Origin: G963662605 sp963662605
Lineage (GTDB): Bacteria; Bacteroidota; Ignavibacteria; Ignavibacteriales; Ignavibacteriaceae
Direction of reading: 5' to 3'
DNA: 64,000 nucleotides
Assembly: GCA_963662605.1 (NCBI GenBank)
Contig: OY759785.1
Span: 434,001 to 498,000, forward strand
The translations under genes were made by a program, and so were the position numbers. The notes under the pieces were generated by a model. The model was given only the letters and a program-made list of their open reading frames with translations. It was not told the origin of the DNA and did no database searches. Below, piece after piece: positions 8,542 through 17,000 of the stretch. Each line of letters begins with the position of its first letter. Position 1 is the stretch's first letter.

Positions 8542-9603
8542 ATGAGAAATCGTTTTACCGGCTTTGGTTTATTATTGTGTGTTCTTACACTACTCGTGTT
8601 TACGCCTCAAAAAGCTTTCGCACAGTATTCAGGAAATATTCTGTATGTAACGAAAGCCCTCACAACAAGCCCTGATACAGTTCTACGAAATAAATTTACC
8701 GAGATGGGTTTTACTGTTGTTCCGAATGTAATTACCACTGGATTTAAACTCGGATACCCCTCAGACGATTCGCTTGCACAATTTTATAAGTTTGTTTACA
8801 TAAGCGATGCTGTTGGTTCCGCTGATTGTGCGCGTGTAAGAGGACTTAAAGTTCCTATCGTTACACACAAAGTCTGGATTGGAAAATTATCAGCAGGCGG
8901 ATTCTTTAACACCACAGCAGCAGACTATACAACTGATGGTGATGTTGTTATTATGGATAAAACGGGTCACGCTTTAAGCGCCGGACACAACTACGGTGAT
9001 ACAGTTAAGCTGGCATCGGCAACAAGGGCAACAAAATACTTGGGATATTTCCCCTTAGACACCGCAGTAAAAATTATTCCGATAGCAAAAATTAAAGGTG
9101 ATTTGACTGAGGGCGCTAATACTAAATTAGTTGTTGCCGGATTAGAAAAAGGCACACTAACATATGCGACAAGCACAGCCACAACTGTTACGCTGCCGAC
9201 AAATGCACGCGTTGCAATGGTTGGTATAAGCGCGGAAGCAGACAGCTTTTTTACGGATGAAGCCTGGAAGTTGACGAAAGCCGCAATTGATTGGGCCACT
9301 TCGGGAACCGTTGATGTTAAGGACGTTCAGTTTAAAGCAAACGAATTCGGTTTAGCACAGAACTATCCGAACCCGTTCAACCCGACAACAACAATAACCT
9401 ATAATTTAGCTAAAGCAAGCAATGTACGGTTGGTTGTTTATAACACTCTGGGTAAAGAAGTTGTGACGCTGGTAAACGGACAGAAGGCTGCAGGAACGTA
9501 TAAGGCGGAATTCAGCAGCAATAACCTGCCGAGCGGTATATATCTATATAAATTATCTGCCGGAACATATACCGAGGTTCGGAAAATGATTTTAATGAAG
9601 TAA
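8542..9603 (+). CDS. T9SS-secreted protein with a flavodoxin/GATase-like domain
   Basis: A 353-residue exported protein with a clear signal peptide (residues 1-28, ending KAFAQ). Residues about 30-255 begin NILYVTKALTTSPDTVLRNKF and continue with alternating strand-helix pattern (PIVTHKVWIGKLSAG, MDKTGHALSAGHNYGD, DEAWKLTKAAIDWA). This resembles an unnamed alpha/beta domain often attached to secreted carbohydrate-active proteins; I do not know its function. The last 85 residues are a type A T9SS sorting domain with QNYPNPFNPTTT and final KMILMK, so the mature protein should be anchored or released outside the outer membrane. RBS AAGGAA precedes the start. It leads the pectinase block, but a 144-bp gap with hairpins separates it from the next gene. 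Confidence 0.7.
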   Translation: MRNRFTGFGLLLCVLTLLVFTPQKAFAQYSGNILYVTKALTTSPDTVLRNKFTEMGFTVVPNVITTGFKLGYPSDDSLAQFYKFVYISDAVGSADCARVRGLKVPIVTHKVWIGKLSAGGFFNTTAADYTTDGDVVIMDKTGHALSAGHNYGDTVKLASATRATKYLGYFPLDTAVKIIPIAKIKGDLTEGANTKLVVAGLEKGTLTYATSTATTVTLPTNARVAMVGISAEADSFFTDEAWKLTKAAIDWATSGTVDVKDVQFKANEFGLAQNYPNPFNPTTTITYNLAKASNVRLVVYNTLGKEVVTLVNGQKAAGTYKAEFSSNNLPSGIYLYKLSAGTYTEVRKMILMK

Positions 9604-9627
9604 TTGAAAATTAGTTTAGATCATTCG

Positions 9628-9714
9628 TCTGTGGTTACAGAGTCCCAGTTTCTGTAACCACAGAATTATGTTATGCCGTGATACGCGTGTCACGGTAGGA
9701 GAGCTGGACTCTCC
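9628..9714 (+). terminator. Three consecutive hairpins between cargo genes
   Basis: TCTGTGGTTACAG (9628-9640) pairs perfectly with 9652-9664 (13 bp, 11-nt loop), CCGTGA (9676-9681) pairs with TCACGG (9690-9695), and GGAGAG (9698-9703) pairs with CTCTCC (9709-9714). The first is a strong stem but lacks a T-run, so it may be an attenuator or mRNA stabiliser rather than an intrinsic terminator. The series ends 33 bp before the PL9 start codon. Confidence 0.45.
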
Positions 9715-9747
9715 ATCTTTGAGATTGTAATAAAAACACAGAAGTTT

Positions 9748-11307
9748 ATGAAATATATTTACTATGTTATTTGTCTGAGCCTCGCACTATTACTCCCCGT
9801 TGAAGCCACGATTTATGTATCACCCACTGGAAACGACTTAAATGCCGGAACAATAGATGCCCCTTTGTATAGTCTTTCCAAAGCAGTAACGCTGGTAAGC
9901 GCCGGGGACACCATATTTATGCGTGGTGGTACATATAACTACAGCACAACCATCGCTCTCAGTAAATCCGGTACGGATTCATTGCATCGGATTTGCCTGT
10001 GGGCTTATCCGGGCGAAAACCCGTTTCTTGATTTTTCGACAATGGGCCAGGGTGACGGCAATAGAGGGTTTTTCCTTGGTGGAAGTTACTGGCATATCAA
10101 AGGACTTGAAGTTTATCGCGCAGGAGACAACGGTATAAAGATTGAAGGAAACCATAATATCATTGAGTTTTGTTCATTCAATCACTGCTGGGATAGCGGG
10201 TTGCAGATAGGCCTGGCGAAGAACTCCGTTACAAACAAAGGTGATTCGGCCGCGTATAATCTTGTATTAAACAGCGACTCCTATTTCAATTTTGATCAGC
10301 AGAACGGTGGTAAAAATGCCGATGGATTTGCCTGTAAACTTTGCGCGGGGCCGGGAAATGTTTTCCGCGGCTGCCGCTCGTGGGATAATGCAGATGATGG
10401 CTGGGATTTATATCAGGACGAATATCAGGTATTGATTGAAAACTGCTGGACGTGGCATAACGGTGATGCTAAAGTATATGGATACTCGGGAAGCTGGAGC
10501 GGCAACGGTAATGGTTTTAAACTCGGCGGAAACAGTACGTATGGTGCCCCGCATATAGCAAGAAATTGCGTGTCGTTTGATAACGCTTTCGTAAGCGGAG
10601 GCGGAAAAGCATTTGATCAGAACGACAACAACAAGCATATCACGCTATACAACTGTACTTCTTGGGGTAATGCAAAAAACATCGCATTAAGTAATGACAT
10701 TTCAGAAGGACATGTCGTTACAAATTGTGTCGTCTTTGCGCCTGCTACAGGCGGAAAGAATTACAGCATCACATCGAACAGTATTGTTACCAATTGCAGT
10801 TGGACGATTACCGGAGTTACTGCCGACGCATCAGATTTTGTTAGTCTTGATTCTACATTGGCTAAAGCTCCGCGTGAAGCCGACGGAAGTCTGCCCAACA
10901 ACGGTTTTGCAAAGCTGGTCGCCGGAAGCGATCTTATTGATAAGGGGGTGAATATCGGCTTACCTTATGCCGGTTCGGCTCCTGATCTTGGCGCGTATGA
11001 ATTTGGTCTCACCGATGTGAAATCAGACATAAGTAAAAAAGCAGACGGGTTTAATCTCTCGCAAAATTATCCCAACCCGTTCAACCCGGCAACCGTAATA
11101 GGATATGCACTGAAGAACAGCGCGCATGTAACGTTACGTGTTTTTAATGTTTTAGGAAAACAAGTTGCCGAGTTAGTGAATGAGGAACAGTATGCCGGAA
11201 ATCACAGCATAAATTTTAGGGCTGGAAATTTACCAAGCGGCATTTATTTTTATCGGCTGGAGGCAGGCAGTTTCAGTGAATCAAGAAAAATGACATTACT
11301 AAAATAA
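9748..11307 (+). CDS. PL9-family pectate lyase-like protein, T9SS-secreted
   Basis: A 519-residue secreted right-handed beta-helix protein resembling polysaccharide lyase family 9, which cleaves polygalacturonate by beta-elimination. A signal peptide (about 1-20) is followed by the family opening TIYVSPTGNDLNAGT. The calcium-binding aspartates known from PL9 match in spacing: Asp192 (ADGFACK), then Asp216, Asp217 and Asp220 (NADDGWDLY), offsets 24, 25 and 28. Lys258 in NGNGFKLGG fits the catalytic lysine. The C-terminal 80 residues are a T9SS sorting domain (QNYPNPFNPATV). It is followed after 52 bp by a PL1 lyase gene. Substrate preference within pectins cannot be read from the sequence. Confidence 0.85.
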   Translation: MKYIYYVICLSLALLLPVEATIYVSPTGNDLNAGTIDAPLYSLSKAVTLVSAGDTIFMRGGTYNYSTTIALSKSGTDSLHRICLWAYPGENPFLDFSTMGQGDGNRGFFLGGSYWHIKGLEVYRAGDNGIKIEGNHNIIEFCSFNHCWDSGLQIGLAKNSVTNKGDSAAYNLVLNSDSYFNFDQQNGGKNADGFACKLCAGPGNVFRGCRSWDNADDGWDLYQDEYQVLIENCWTWHNGDAKVYGYSGSWSGNGNGFKLGGNSTYGAPHIARNCVSFDNAFVSGGGKAFDQNDNNKHITLYNCTSWGNAKNIALSNDISEGHVVTNCVVFAPATGGKNYSITSNSIVTNCSWTITGVTADASDFVSLDSTLAKAPREADGSLPNNGFAKLVAGSDLIDKGVNIGLPYAGSAPDLGAYEFGLTDVKSDISKKADGFNLSQNYPNPFNPATVIGYALKNSAHVTLRVFNVLGKQVAELVNEEQYAGNHSINFRAGNLPSGIYFYRLEAGSFSESRKMTLLK

Positions 11308-11359
11308 TATATCAACACCTTTTGTGCGTGAGGTGTTTACTAACTCAAAGAAAGGTCCA

Positions 11360-14257
11360 ATGAAAAGATACTTTGTGCTCGTATTTTTGATTTTTGCTGT
11401 GCATATATATGCTCAGGCTACAGCTTCGGCAGTCTGGAATTTGACAGCAAATCAATCCGCTATCGTTACAGGAAATGTTTTGGCAGGAAGCCAGGCATTT
11501 ACTAATATGCAATGTACCTATGTAAGCAGTGTTCAACGCAGTTCTCCTACTCCGACCGCGGGTTCATGGACCGCGGAAACAACAGAAAACACAACAAGAT
11601 ATATGCAATTTGCCGTATCGCCGACAGTCGGTAATTCTCTTACCGTTTCCAGCATTACAATGAATTTGTATGCTTCCGGCGGCAGCAATATGAAAGCAAA
11701 TGTTTATTATTCTACCGATTCAACATTTGCAACTAAAACTCAAATTGGTTCTACTTTAAGTCTCGCTCAATCAGCACCCGGAACGCCTAATGTTTCAACA
11801 TCGCCCGCGTTGCTGGTTGATGGTGGGAAATCTGTTTACGTTCGTGTTTATCCGTGGTACACTTCCACGGCGACCGGAAAATATGTAGTAGCAAGCAATG
11901 TGACCGTATCGGGAACAACGGCTGCACTTATCGCAATGTTTCCTTCATCAACCGCATTATCGGATTTTGTTCAAACATCATCAACCCCTTCGGCGGTGCA
12001 GACTTTTGCTTTGAGCGCATCTAATCTAACCACAAATGTTACGATTGTTCCTCCTGCGAATTATGAAATATCAACAAACGGCGGAACGAACTGGATTGGA
12101 TCATCTTCCTCAATAATACTGCCTGTTATGAGCGGCATTATTTCCGGCCAGCCCGTTACGGTATCGGTACGCATGAATGCGGCAGCGGCCGGATCATATG
12201 TCGGATTAATTTCGTTAGCAAGTTCAGGAGCTGATACGGCACTGGTTTCTCTAAGCGGTATATACTTATCATCCGAACCGACTATTGCCTCAAGCGTTGC
12301 ATTTTCAGAAGTGACCGGAACGGAATTTTATGTAACCACCTCAGGCGGTAACGGGGCAAAAAGAATTGTTGTTCTGCGTGCCGGTAGTGCTGTTAATTGG
12401 ACGCCAACCGATGCCACTCCGGTATCAGGCGTTGATGCAAATTTTTCAGCCGCAGCCGATCAGGGAAACGGCAATAAAGTAGTCTATGATGGAGCAGGCA
12501 ACGGAGTTGTTGTCAGCGGACTTGCCAGCGGTGTTACTTACTATGCAGCAGTATATGAATATAATGCCGCAAGCTGGAACTCAATGAATTATCTTGCCGC
12601 CGCAGGGACGGGCAGCCAGCAGACATTAACCGTTCCAAGTTTAACGGTCGCACCGATAGCACTATCGTTCGGTAATGGTGTGATAAATGCTGACTCACTG
12701 ACAAAAAGCTATACGCTAACAGGTGTTTTTCTTACGGCAAATGGAACAATTACGGTTACAGCTCCTGCGAATTTTTTGGTTTCACTTGCAAGTAAAACCG
12801 GATATGCCTCCTCAATTAATGTTCCTTACACGGGTTCGACCCTAAACGCAACAACAATATATGTACGCTTTGTACCTACTGTATCTCAGTCGTATAACGG
12901 ATCAATAGCAAATGTAGGCGGTGGTGCAAATGAAGTTGATATTCCTGTAACAGGTAACGGAGTTCCTATCTCAATAAACATCAACACACCAGTCGGATTT
13001 GCAACCGCTAACGGTGGAACAACAGGCGGCACCGGTGGAACAATCACCGTTATTACCGATGCTCAGCAATTGGCTGATATAATGAAGCTTCGCGAAAAGG
13101 GCGTAACAACACCTGCAATCTTTTATATATCGGGAACGATCAGCGGATACTCAACAGAGATATCTGTTAAAAGAACCGCGAATGTGTCTATTATCGGGTT
13201 AGGTAAAGATGCCGGATTTTTAGGATTCGGTATGAAAGTCGTTGAATGTCAGAATGTTATTATCCGCAATATGACGTTTGCCGATTGCCACGTAGATGAA
13301 AAAGACGGATTATGTATAGATGGAAGTACGAACGTGTGGGTTGACCACTGTTCGTTTACCGACAGTCCAAGCAACGACGTAAGCGGCTCAAGTCACGATG
13401 GTGAACTTGACTGTAAGAATGGTGCTGCATACGTAACATTTTCATACAACCATTTCCAGAATCATCGCAAAACATGCCTGCTCGGACACACACCAAGTCA
13501 ATCGTCGGATGCATCAATAAAAGTAACCTATTTCCGTAACTGGTTCGATGGAACATATTCACGCCATCCGCGTGTACGTTTCGGCCAGGCACACATTTTG
13601 AATAATCTGTATTCAAATGTCGGTGTTCTTTTGGGTGAATCAGGCGGCTACGGTATTGGTATTACTTGCGGCTGTCAGGTGTTGGCAGAAGCTAATTATT
13701 TTGAAAGTACGTCAACCCCGATTTTGATTTCAACCATCAATGATCCGGGCGAAACGCTCAGCGGTGATCCGGTTGGATATGTCAAAGCACTGAATAACTA
13801 TTCCGTTACTTCAGGCTCTATCATGGAAAACACAAGTGGCTACACGTTTGATCCGAACACGTACTACGCCTATGTTCCTGCTGATGGCGCAATGGTTAAA
13901 GAAATTGTATCTGCAAATGCAGGCGCCGGACTTCTTGATTTTTCAACGGATGTTAAGTCGGAGCCTAACGTAGTCCGTGCAACCTCATGTGGATTAAGCC
14001 AGAACTACCCGAATCCGTTTAACCCTTCGACGATTATCAGCTATGACATTGTCGCAGGACAAAGCGGGGCACAGCATGTTACACTTAAAGTATATGACGT
14101 GCTCGGTAAAGAAGTCGCAATATTGGTTAACGCCGACAAAGCTACCGGACATTATCAAACAGTATTTTCCGGTGCAGGCATGCCGAGCGGCATTTATTTC
14201 TATCGCTTAGATGCCGGTAGTTATTCACAAATCAAAAAAATGATCTTGATGAAATAA
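11360..14257 (+). CDS. PL1-family pectate lyase with Ig/FN3-like domains, T9SS-secreted
   Basis: A 965-residue multidomain exported lyase. The start at 11360 is chosen because MKRYFVLVFLIFAVHIYAQ is a standard signal peptide and AAAGG lies just upstream; an in-frame ATG at 11324 would place a charged leader before it. Order: signal peptide, beta-sandwich (about 20-190), Ig-like repeat, FN3-like domain (about 310-430, ending ASGVTYYAAVYEYN), second Ig-like repeat, then a PL1 pectate lyase helix from about residue 563. PL1 signatures are VWVDHCSF near 659 and RHPRVRFG near 735, the RxPxxR motif carrying the catalytic arginine. A T9SS sorting domain starts near 877 (QNYPNPFNPST). The accessory domains recur in the two large PL9 proteins downstream, showing domain shuffling within the locus. 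Confidence 0.85.
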   Translation: MKRYFVLVFLIFAVHIYAQATASAVWNLTANQSAIVTGNVLAGSQAFTNMQCTYVSSVQRSSPTPTAGSWTAETTENTTRYMQFAVSPTVGNSLTVSSITMNLYASGGSNMKANVYYSTDSTFATKTQIGSTLSLAQSAPGTPNVSTSPALLVDGGKSVYVRVYPWYTSTATGKYVVASNVTVSGTTAALIAMFPSSTALSDFVQTSSTPSAVQTFALSASNLTTNVTIVPPANYEISTNGGTNWIGSSSSIILPVMSGIISGQPVTVSVRMNAAAAGSYVGLISLASSGADTALVSLSGIYLSSEPTIASSVAFSEVTGTEFYVTTSGGNGAKRIVVLRAGSAVNWTPTDATPVSGVDANFSAAADQGNGNKVVYDGAGNGVVVSGLASGVTYYAAVYEYNAASWNSMNYLAAAGTGSQQTLTVPSLTVAPIALSFGNGVINADSLTKSYTLTGVFLTANGTITVTAPANFLVSLASKTGYASSINVPYTGSTLNATTIYVRFVPTVSQSYNGSIANVGGGANEVDIPVTGNGVPISININTPVGFATANGGTTGGTGGTITVITDAQQLADIMKLREKGVTTPAIFYISGTISGYSTEISVKRTANVSIIGLGKDAGFLGFGMKVVECQNVIIRNMTFADCHVDEKDGLCIDGSTNVWVDHCSFTDSPSNDVSGSSHDGELDCKNGAAYVTFSYNHFQNHRKTCLLGHTPSQSSDASIKVTYFRNWFDGTYSRHPRVRFGQAHILNNLYSNVGVLLGESGGYGIGITCGCQVLAEANYFESTSTPILISTINDPGETLSGDPVGYVKALNNYSVTSGSIMENTSGYTFDPNTYYAYVPADGAMVKEIVSANAGAGLLDFSTDVKSEPNVVRATSCGLSQNYPNPFNPSTIISYDIVAGQSGAQHVTLKVYDVLGKEVAILVNADKATGHYQTVFSGAGMPSGIYFYRLDAGSYSQIKKMILMK

Positions 14258-14308
14258 TAATCATCCACGCGGTGGTTGTTGCTTGGGTTCTTAAAAAATT
14301 GCATAAGG

Positions 14309-14340
14309 GCATAGCGAGTTGAAATCCGCTATGCTTTTTT
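14309..14340 (+). terminator. Rho-independent terminator after the PL1 lyase gene
   Basis: GCATAGCG (14309-14316) pairs perfectly with CGCTATGC (14327-14334), loop 10 nt, followed at once by six T. It ends directly against an ATG at 14341, which argues that the downstream gene starts at the later ATG (14374) or has a promoter overlapping the terminator. Confidence 0.8.
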
Positions 14341-14373
14341 ATGCAGAAAAAATTAATAGAAAGTTTCTTTTAC

Positions 14374-15954
14374 ATGAATCGTATTTCCACGGTAATGATG
14401 TTGACTTTTCTTCCTTTGATGATTATTCATTCTGCGGTATACTTTGTTTCTCCTTCCGGTAACGACAGCAATTCGGGAACAATAGACTCCCCTTTTTATA
14501 CTATATCAAAAGCAATCACCACGTCATCTGCCGGCGATACTATATATATGCGCGGCGGCACGTATTATTATACTGTCGCGACGCAAATAGATAAATCAGG
14601 TACGGCCGAAGCAAGAATAAACATCTGGGCATATAATAATGAAAAGCCTGTTATTGACGGTGCGCAAATGACGTATGCAAACGCGACCGAGCGTAAGGCT
14701 CGCCGCGGTTTTATGATTTATGGTAATTACTATTATATAAAAGGTATTGAGGTAACGCATACACCGGATAACGGTATGCGGATTAAAGCGAGTTATATAA
14801 AAGTAGAGAATTGTTCGTTCCACCATAACCGGAACACCGGGCTGCAAATCGGACTTGAGGGAAGTTCAACAAACGACGGAACGCAGGTTCAGTATAATGA
14901 AGTAATCAATTGTGACTCGTATAATAACTGCGATTCGGCAAAATCCGGCGGCGACGCGGACGGATTTGCCTGCAAGTTAAGCGCGGGTATCGGTAATACG
15001 TTTACCAATTGCCGCTCATGGAATAATGGTGATGATGGCTGGGATTTGTATCAGCAGTATTTTGCTGTCAAGTTGACGAATTGCTGGACATGGCACAATG
15101 GTGACGGCTCACTGTTCCCGGATGTTGCTTCATTCTCCGGAAACGGCAATGGTTTTAAACTCGGCGGCTATGGTTCGGGACTCGCGGTTTCGCATGGAGT
15201 GCACGAGTTAAGAAATTGTATTTCGTTCAACAACAGCTATTCAACAAGTGGCCGCGGTTATGATCAGAACAAACACGGCAGCGGAAACAAAATTTACAAT
15301 TGCCTCTCGTTTATCAACAAAGTGAATTGGTATTTCCCCAACACACCGGATGATACAACAAAGTATGAATTTAAAAATTGCGTATCATTTGGAGCAACAA
15401 GCTCTGAGTTGACCATTCCTTCAAATTCAATTGCACAAAATAACAGCTGGATATTTTCATCGTTTAAAGCAAGTGCGGCGGATTATGTGAGTCTGGCTGA
15501 AAGTTTGGCTTGTGCCCCGCGTAATGCGGATGGCAGCGTACCCGTAAATGCTTTTGCCAGATTGGTAAGCAGCAGTCCCATGATTGATAAAGGTGTTGAT
15601 GTAGGAATGCCTTATTCAGGCAGCGCCCCGGATCTTGGACCCATTGAATTTGTTTTAACGGGTGTAAAAAGCGAAGGGCATTTGTTGAACAAGTCGTTCC
15701 GTCTCGAGCAGAACTACCCGAACCCGTTTAACCCTTCAACGCAAATTGTATATGAAATTCCTTATCAGGCAAGAACATCGTTAAAGCTATTTGATATACT
15801 TGGTAAGGAAATCACCACTCTGGTAGATAAAGAACAAAACCCGGGACAGTATCAGGTACATGTTAACGCGTCAGCCTTATCAAGCGGCGTGTATATATAT
15901 CAGTTATCCTCAGGGGCACTAATAGTTTGTAAAAAAATGATCGTAGCAAAATAG
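14374..15954 (+). CDS. PL9-family pectate lyase-like protein, T9SS-secreted
   Basis: A 526-residue paralog of the 9748 protein. I place the start at 14374 (MNRISTVMMLTFLPLM, a good signal peptide, AGAAAG upstream); the in-frame ATG at 14341 touches the T-run of the preceding terminator. The parallel beta-helix opens with VYFVSPSGNDSNSGT. PL9 residues are intact: Asp196 (ADGFACK), Asp220, Asp221, Asp224 (GDDGWDLY) and Lys262 (NGNGFKLGG), with the same 24/25/28/66 spacing as its paralog. C-terminal T9SS sorting domain QNYPNPFNPST. The next gene follows after 9 bp, so both are likely on one transcript. Closest relatives in the window are the 9748 product and the C-terminal halves of the 17001 and 20077 products. 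Confidence 0.85.
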   Translation: MNRISTVMMLTFLPLMIIHSAVYFVSPSGNDSNSGTIDSPFYTISKAITTSSAGDTIYMRGGTYYYTVATQIDKSGTAEARINIWAYNNEKPVIDGAQMTYANATERKARRGFMIYGNYYYIKGIEVTHTPDNGMRIKASYIKVENCSFHHNRNTGLQIGLEGSSTNDGTQVQYNEVINCDSYNNCDSAKSGGDADGFACKLSAGIGNTFTNCRSWNNGDDGWDLYQQYFAVKLTNCWTWHNGDGSLFPDVASFSGNGNGFKLGGYGSGLAVSHGVHELRNCISFNNSYSTSGRGYDQNKHGSGNKIYNCLSFINKVNWYFPNTPDDTTKYEFKNCVSFGATSSELTIPSNSIAQNNSWIFSSFKASAADYVSLAESLACAPRNADGSVPVNAFARLVSSSPMIDKGVDVGMPYSGSAPDLGPIEFVLTGVKSEGHLLNKSFRLEQNYPNPFNPSTQIVYEIPYQARTSLKLFDILGKEITTLVDKEQNPGQYQVHVNASALSSGVYIYQLSSGALIVCKKMIVAK

Positions 15955-15963
15955 GCGGAAAGA

Positions 15964-16965
15964 ATGAAGCACACACACTATATCATAATGACTATAATAT
16001 TTTTAACGGGAAGTATGTTCCCGCAAAATAGTGGTGTGCAGAAAATTCTGGATGGCGCGCAGTGGTTTATTAACCGCACGGATTCAATAGGCGGCTATGG
16101 TGCAACGGCTTTGACGGCACTTCCAACAATTGTCTCAACTCCTTATGGCGATGCCGCACAATTCAACGGGACAAATCAAGCGCTGCTTATCAACAATAAC
16201 CCGATTGGAAGTGCAACACAGTTTACGGTTGAAGTATTTTTCCGTCCCGATTCTCAGGGTACTGCAAGCAACGAACAGAGATTTCTCCACATACGCAATT
16301 TGTCCAATGATAACCGCCGGGTGTTAATGGAGCTGCGGCAGCTTCCGACAACGTGCTGGGTATTGGATACGTATATCAAATCAGATACGAGCGCCATGCC
16401 CAATTCCGTCACTATTGTTGACTCAAGCAAAACGCATTCGGTTGCAGTATGGCATCATGTTGCCTTGGTTTATGACGGCACGAAAATGCACCAGTATGTT
16501 GATGGTGTTCAGATTAAAGACAGTACGGTTATATACAAACCGATTGATATTGCAGGGAAAACATCAATCGGTGCACGGCAGGATCCCCGCTCGTGGTTCA
16601 AAGGCCTTATATATATGGTAAAGGTTACACAGCGGGCATTATCAGCTGCTGAATTTACTATACCGGTATTGACCGGTTTACAAAACGGAAGCATTATGCC
16701 GAAGGGTATTGAATTGGGACAGAATTATCCGAACCCGTTTAATCCCTCAACAACAATTAGTTACGAGATGCCGGCATCCGGAAAAGTATCTATAAAAGTT
16801 TTCAATGTGCTTGGCAAAGAAGTCCAAACGCTTGCTGATGATTTTCAGTCGGCAGGCATTCATGAAGTAAAATTTAAGAATGCTTCCCTACCGAGCGGCG
16901 CATATTTTTACCGCTTGCAGGCAGGTGATTATGTGAGCATCAAAAAAATGGTTTTAATGAAGTAA
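15964..16965 (+). CDS. LamG/concanavalin A-like lectin domain protein, T9SS-secreted
   Basis: A 333-residue exported protein with a short signal peptide (to about residue 20), one LamG-type jelly-roll domain (about 30-235: AQFNGTNQALLIN, FTVEVFFRPDS, VWHHVALVYDGTKMHQYVDG) and a T9SS sorting domain (QNYPNPFNPSTT, final KMVLMK). LamG domains commonly bind glycans or proteins; no catalytic motif is visible. It sits 9 bp after one PL9 gene and 35 bp before another, so a role in binding pectin or tethering lyases is a reasonable inference. RBS GGCGGAAAG. Confidence 0.8.
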   Translation: MKHTHYIIMTIIFLTGSMFPQNSGVQKILDGAQWFINRTDSIGGYGATALTALPTIVSTPYGDAAQFNGTNQALLINNNPIGSATQFTVEVFFRPDSQGTASNEQRFLHIRNLSNDNRRVLMELRQLPTTCWVLDTYIKSDTSAMPNSVTIVDSSKTHSVAVWHHVALVYDGTKMHQYVDGVQIKDSTVIYKPIDIAGKTSIGARQDPRSWFKGLIYMVKVTQRALSAAEFTIPVLTGLQNGSIMPKGIELGQNYPNPFNPSTTISYEMPASGKVSIKVFNVLGKEVQTLADDFQSAGIHEVKFKNASLPSGAYFYRLQAGDYVSIKKMVLMK

Positions 16966-17000
16966 TACATAAATACAAAGTCGAAATTTATAGAGGCAGA

